Assembly: GCA_965218555.1 (NCBI GenBank)
Contig: OZ244625.1
Location: 1,364,001 to 1,428,000 of the forward strand
DNA from: JAPPLB01 sp965218555
GTDB lineage: Bacteria > Acidobacteriota > Terriglobia > Bryobacterales > UBA6623
Direction of reading: 5' to 3'
Length of the DNA stretch: 64,000 nucleotides
This document shows, piece after piece, positions 61,896 through 64,000 of the stretch (within the stretch, counting starts at the first letter, position 1; each line of letters begins with the position of its first letter). Both the position numbers and the translations under genes were made by a program. Below the pieces are notes generated by a model. The model saw only the letters and a list, made by a program, of their open reading frames with translations. It did not search any database and was not told the DNA's origin.

Positions 61896-62821
61896 ATGGC
61901 GATGGGAACGCGGCGAGCCAGACAGAGGCAGGAAGAGTTGTTCTACGCAAGCGAGCGAGCGGAGGCGCCGGGGCACCCGTTTTACGAGCGGTTGAACGGC
62001 GTGCTGAACGAAGCGGGCTTTGATGCGTTTTGCGAGGAGCGCTGCCGCGGGTTCTATCACCAGAAACGGGGGCGGGGGTCGCTGGCGCCGGGGGTGTACT
62101 TGCGGTTGCTGCTGATCGGGTTCTTCGAAGGGATCGACAGCGAGCGCGGCATCGGCTGGCGCGTGGCCGACAGCCTGAGCCTGCGGCGGTTTTTGAACTA
62201 CGGACTCAACGAAGCCACGCCGGATCATGTGACGATCTCGCGAACGCGGCGGTTGCTGGATGAAGCGACGCATCAGGCGGTGTTCAGGTTTGTGTTGAGG
62301 GAAGTGGCGCGGCGCGGCGCGGATTGCTGAAAGGCAAGACGATAGGAATCGACGCGACGACGCTGGAAGCCAACGCGGCGATGCGTTCGATTGTGCGACG
62401 CGACACCAGCGAGAGCTACCTGGGGTATCTGCGGCGGTTGGCGGCGGAGGCGGGCATCGATGCCAGCGATGACGACGCGGTGCGGCGCATGGATCGCAAG
62501 CGGAAGAAGAAGACATCGAATAAGGAGTGGGTGAATCCGCACGATCGGGAAGCCGAAGTGACCAAGATGAGAGATGGCACGACGCACTTGGCCTACAAGG
62601 CCGAGCAGGCGGTGGATCTGGAGACGGGCGCGATCGTGGCGATCAGCACGCATGGCGGGGCGGTGGGCGACAGCGAATCGGTGCAGGAAACCTTAGCGGC
62701 GGCCGGTGAGGCGATAGCAGAACAGATCGCGACGCCGACCGCGCAAGGCCAATACAAAGTTCACGAACAAGGGCTGCGCGAAGTGGTGACTGACAAGGGG
62801 TATCACAGCGGCGCGGGTTTG
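61896..62821 (+). pseudogene. IS1182-like DDE transposase, frameshifted and interrupted by IS21
   Basis: The first part (61896-62330) runs MAMGTRRARQRQEELFYAS through a DUF772-like domain (GVYLRLLLIGFFEGIDSERG, LSLRRFLNYGLNEATPDH) and stops early. The second part (from 62324, -1 frame) continues LLKGKTIGIDATTLEANAA and THLAYKAEQAVDLETGA to VTDKGYHSGAGL, where IS21 copy 2 begins at 62822. Family members read through the junction as ...GLLKGKT, so a one-base change broke the frame. It is dead twice over. Assignment to IS1182 rather than another IS5-related group is tentative. Confidence 0.8.
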
Positions 62822-64000
62822 TGTAAGCGCCGGAGCGAAAATAGACCACAGGGCGGCCGTTTGAGGCCGCTGGTGGCGGAGCAAAACTAGACCGCCCGCC
62901 AGCATTTCATAAAACATTTTTGGGGTGTTTTGTGTGATGCAGGAGGGATGTACTCTGTGGAGCTGTACGCACGCGTTCGCCGAGCGGTCTTTGTCGAAGG
63001 GGTCAGCGAGAGAGAAGCGGCGCAGCGCTTCGGGCTGGCGCGCGAGACCGTGCGCAAGATGCTGCGCTACGCCGCGCCGCCGGGCTATCGGCGGCAGAAG
63101 CCGATTCGACGCCCGAAGCTCGACGCCTACACGCCGATCATCGACCAGATCCTGGAGACGGACCTAGCGCTGCCGAAGAAGCAACGGCACACGGCGAAAC
63201 GTATCTTCGAACGACTCCGAGACGAGCACGACTTCGCGGGCGGCTACACCATCATCAAAGACTACGTGCGGCTGAAGCGGACCTCGCAGCGCGAGATGTT
63301 CGTGCCGCTGACGCATCCGCCGGGGCACGCCCAGGCGTTTCGCTACTGGGGTGGCGTGCCACGACGGATTCTCTACGACAACACAACGCTGGCGGTGGCG
63401 CGGATCCTAGGCGACGGGACGCGGCAGAAGACGCAGGCGTTCTCGGAGCTGCAGTCGCACTACTTGTTCGCAGAGCGTTTTGGGAGGCCGGGCAAGGGAA
63501 ACGACAAGGGGAAGGTTGAGAACCTTGTGAAGGTCGCCCGACGGAGCTTCTTCGTACCGCGGCCCCGGTTCCCAAGCTGGGAAGCGTTGAACGTATGGCT
63601 GGAAGAGCAGTGCCGCAAGAGGCGAGAGCGCCGGCAACGCGGGCATCGAGAGAAGATCGGAGAGCGCTTCGAGCGTGATCGACAAGCGCTGTTAGCGCTG
63701 CCGGCAGCGGCGTATGAGGCCTGCGAGACACGTCCTGGGAGAGTGACGTCGTTGTCGCTGGTGCGCTACCACACCAACGACTACTCGGTGCCGACCAAGT
63801 ACGGACACCGCCAAGTGCTCATCAAGGGCTATGTGGACAAAGTCGTCATCTGCGCCGGCAGCGAGGAGATCGCACGGCATCGGCGCAGCTATGGGCGTGA
63901 GGGGCTGATCTTTCACCCGCTGCACTATCTGGCCCTACTGGAGCGCAAGACCGGAGCACTCGAGCAAGCAGCGCCGCTGGAAGGCTGGCAGTTGCCCGAG
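62822..64000 (+). mobile_element. IS21-family element, copy 2 (cut by window end)
   Basis: From TGTAAGCGCCGGAGCGAAAA it matches IS21 copy 1 almost base for base, including both left-end repeats. It sits in the IS1182-like gene after GGTTTG; the right end and target duplication lie beyond the window. It differs from copy 1 by a 147-bp deletion and a few substitutions (for example near 63571). Confidence 0.9.
62948..64000 (+). pseudogene. istA: IS21 istA with in-frame deletion of the first catalytic Asp (3' partial)
   Basis: It starts MYSVELYARVRRAVFVEGVS as in copy 1 and is in frame to the window end. Relative to copy 1, 147 bases are missing between two AGGCG repeats (38222 and 38369 in copy 1 coordinates). 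This removes residues 131-179, including the Asp of QADFGEA. The later LYDNTT and DKGKVENL residues remain. The protein would be stable in frame but catalytically dead, though it could still bind ends. Confidence 0.85.

Noticed and set aside
1..64000. CRISPR array expected near cas3
   Set aside because: No run of regularly spaced 25-40-base repeats was found on either strand; the short repeats seen are transposon ends.

Overview
The window looks like an accessory-rich stretch of a high-GC, Gram-negative, organic-matter-degrading bacterium, most likely Acidobacteriota (Solibacter/Bryobacter-like or a relative). The reasons are a 1095-residue TonB receptor with an N-terminal carboxypeptidase-regulatory-like domain, two copies of the DUF1549/DUF1553 'planctomycete cytochrome' plus DUF1501 pairing, Tat-exported beta-propeller proteins, and PhyH oxygenases. 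The taxonomic call is an inference from gene content.

Layout. 1-5945 (+): an overlapping operon of a ceramidase-like hydrolase, an MFS carrier and two tandem hydantoinase-B paralogs. 6148-10532 (-): a DUF1501/DUF1549-DUF1553 pair. 10632-11501: a truncated copy of a non-coding mobile element, itself split by a short inverted-repeat element. 11738-15873 (+): a 2-hydroxyacid dehydrogenase, a small lipoprotein, a peptide-class ABC binding protein and a Tat lipoprotein. 30936-15896 (-): a nearly gap-free gene string holding the TonB receptor, two beta-propeller proteins, a TPR protein, DppB/DppC-type permeases, a CocE esterase, an MmgE/PrpD protein and DppD/DppF-type ATPases. This reads as one outer-membrane-to-cytoplasm uptake and breakdown locus; its binding protein lies at 13373-14917, on the converging strand. 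31349-32359 (+): a metallo-beta-lactamase-fold hydrolase. 32887-36648 (+): a large RecD2-like helicase with a C-terminal PD-(D/E)XK-like nuclease motif set.

36881-40548 is an IS630 element interrupted by a complete IS21 element. 41071-44426 (+): an HD protein, then a PhyH / beta-propeller / PhyH cluster. 44718-47300: a GNAT protein divergent from a sodium:solute symporter. 47363-56083 (+): a second secreted-degradation operon (PPC-domain protein, DUF1549/DUF1553, DUF1501, PQQ-type propeller with EF-hands, Kelch-like protein).

56272-64000 is a mobile-element graveyard. It holds a complete non-autonomous IS21-like element split by an IS481 insertion, a degenerate tRNA-Gly-like fragment, an orphan type I-G (I-U) cas3 whose 3' end is cut by an IS110 element, a frameshifted IS1182-like transposase, and a second IS21 copy whose transposase has lost its first catalytic Asp.

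The most unusual structural result is that the two copies of the non-coding element (10632-11501 and 56272-58175) act as each other's empty site. One carries a 161-bp inverted-repeat insertion and the other an IS481, so both insertions can be resolved to the base. No CRISPR array, rRNA or intact tRNA was seen.
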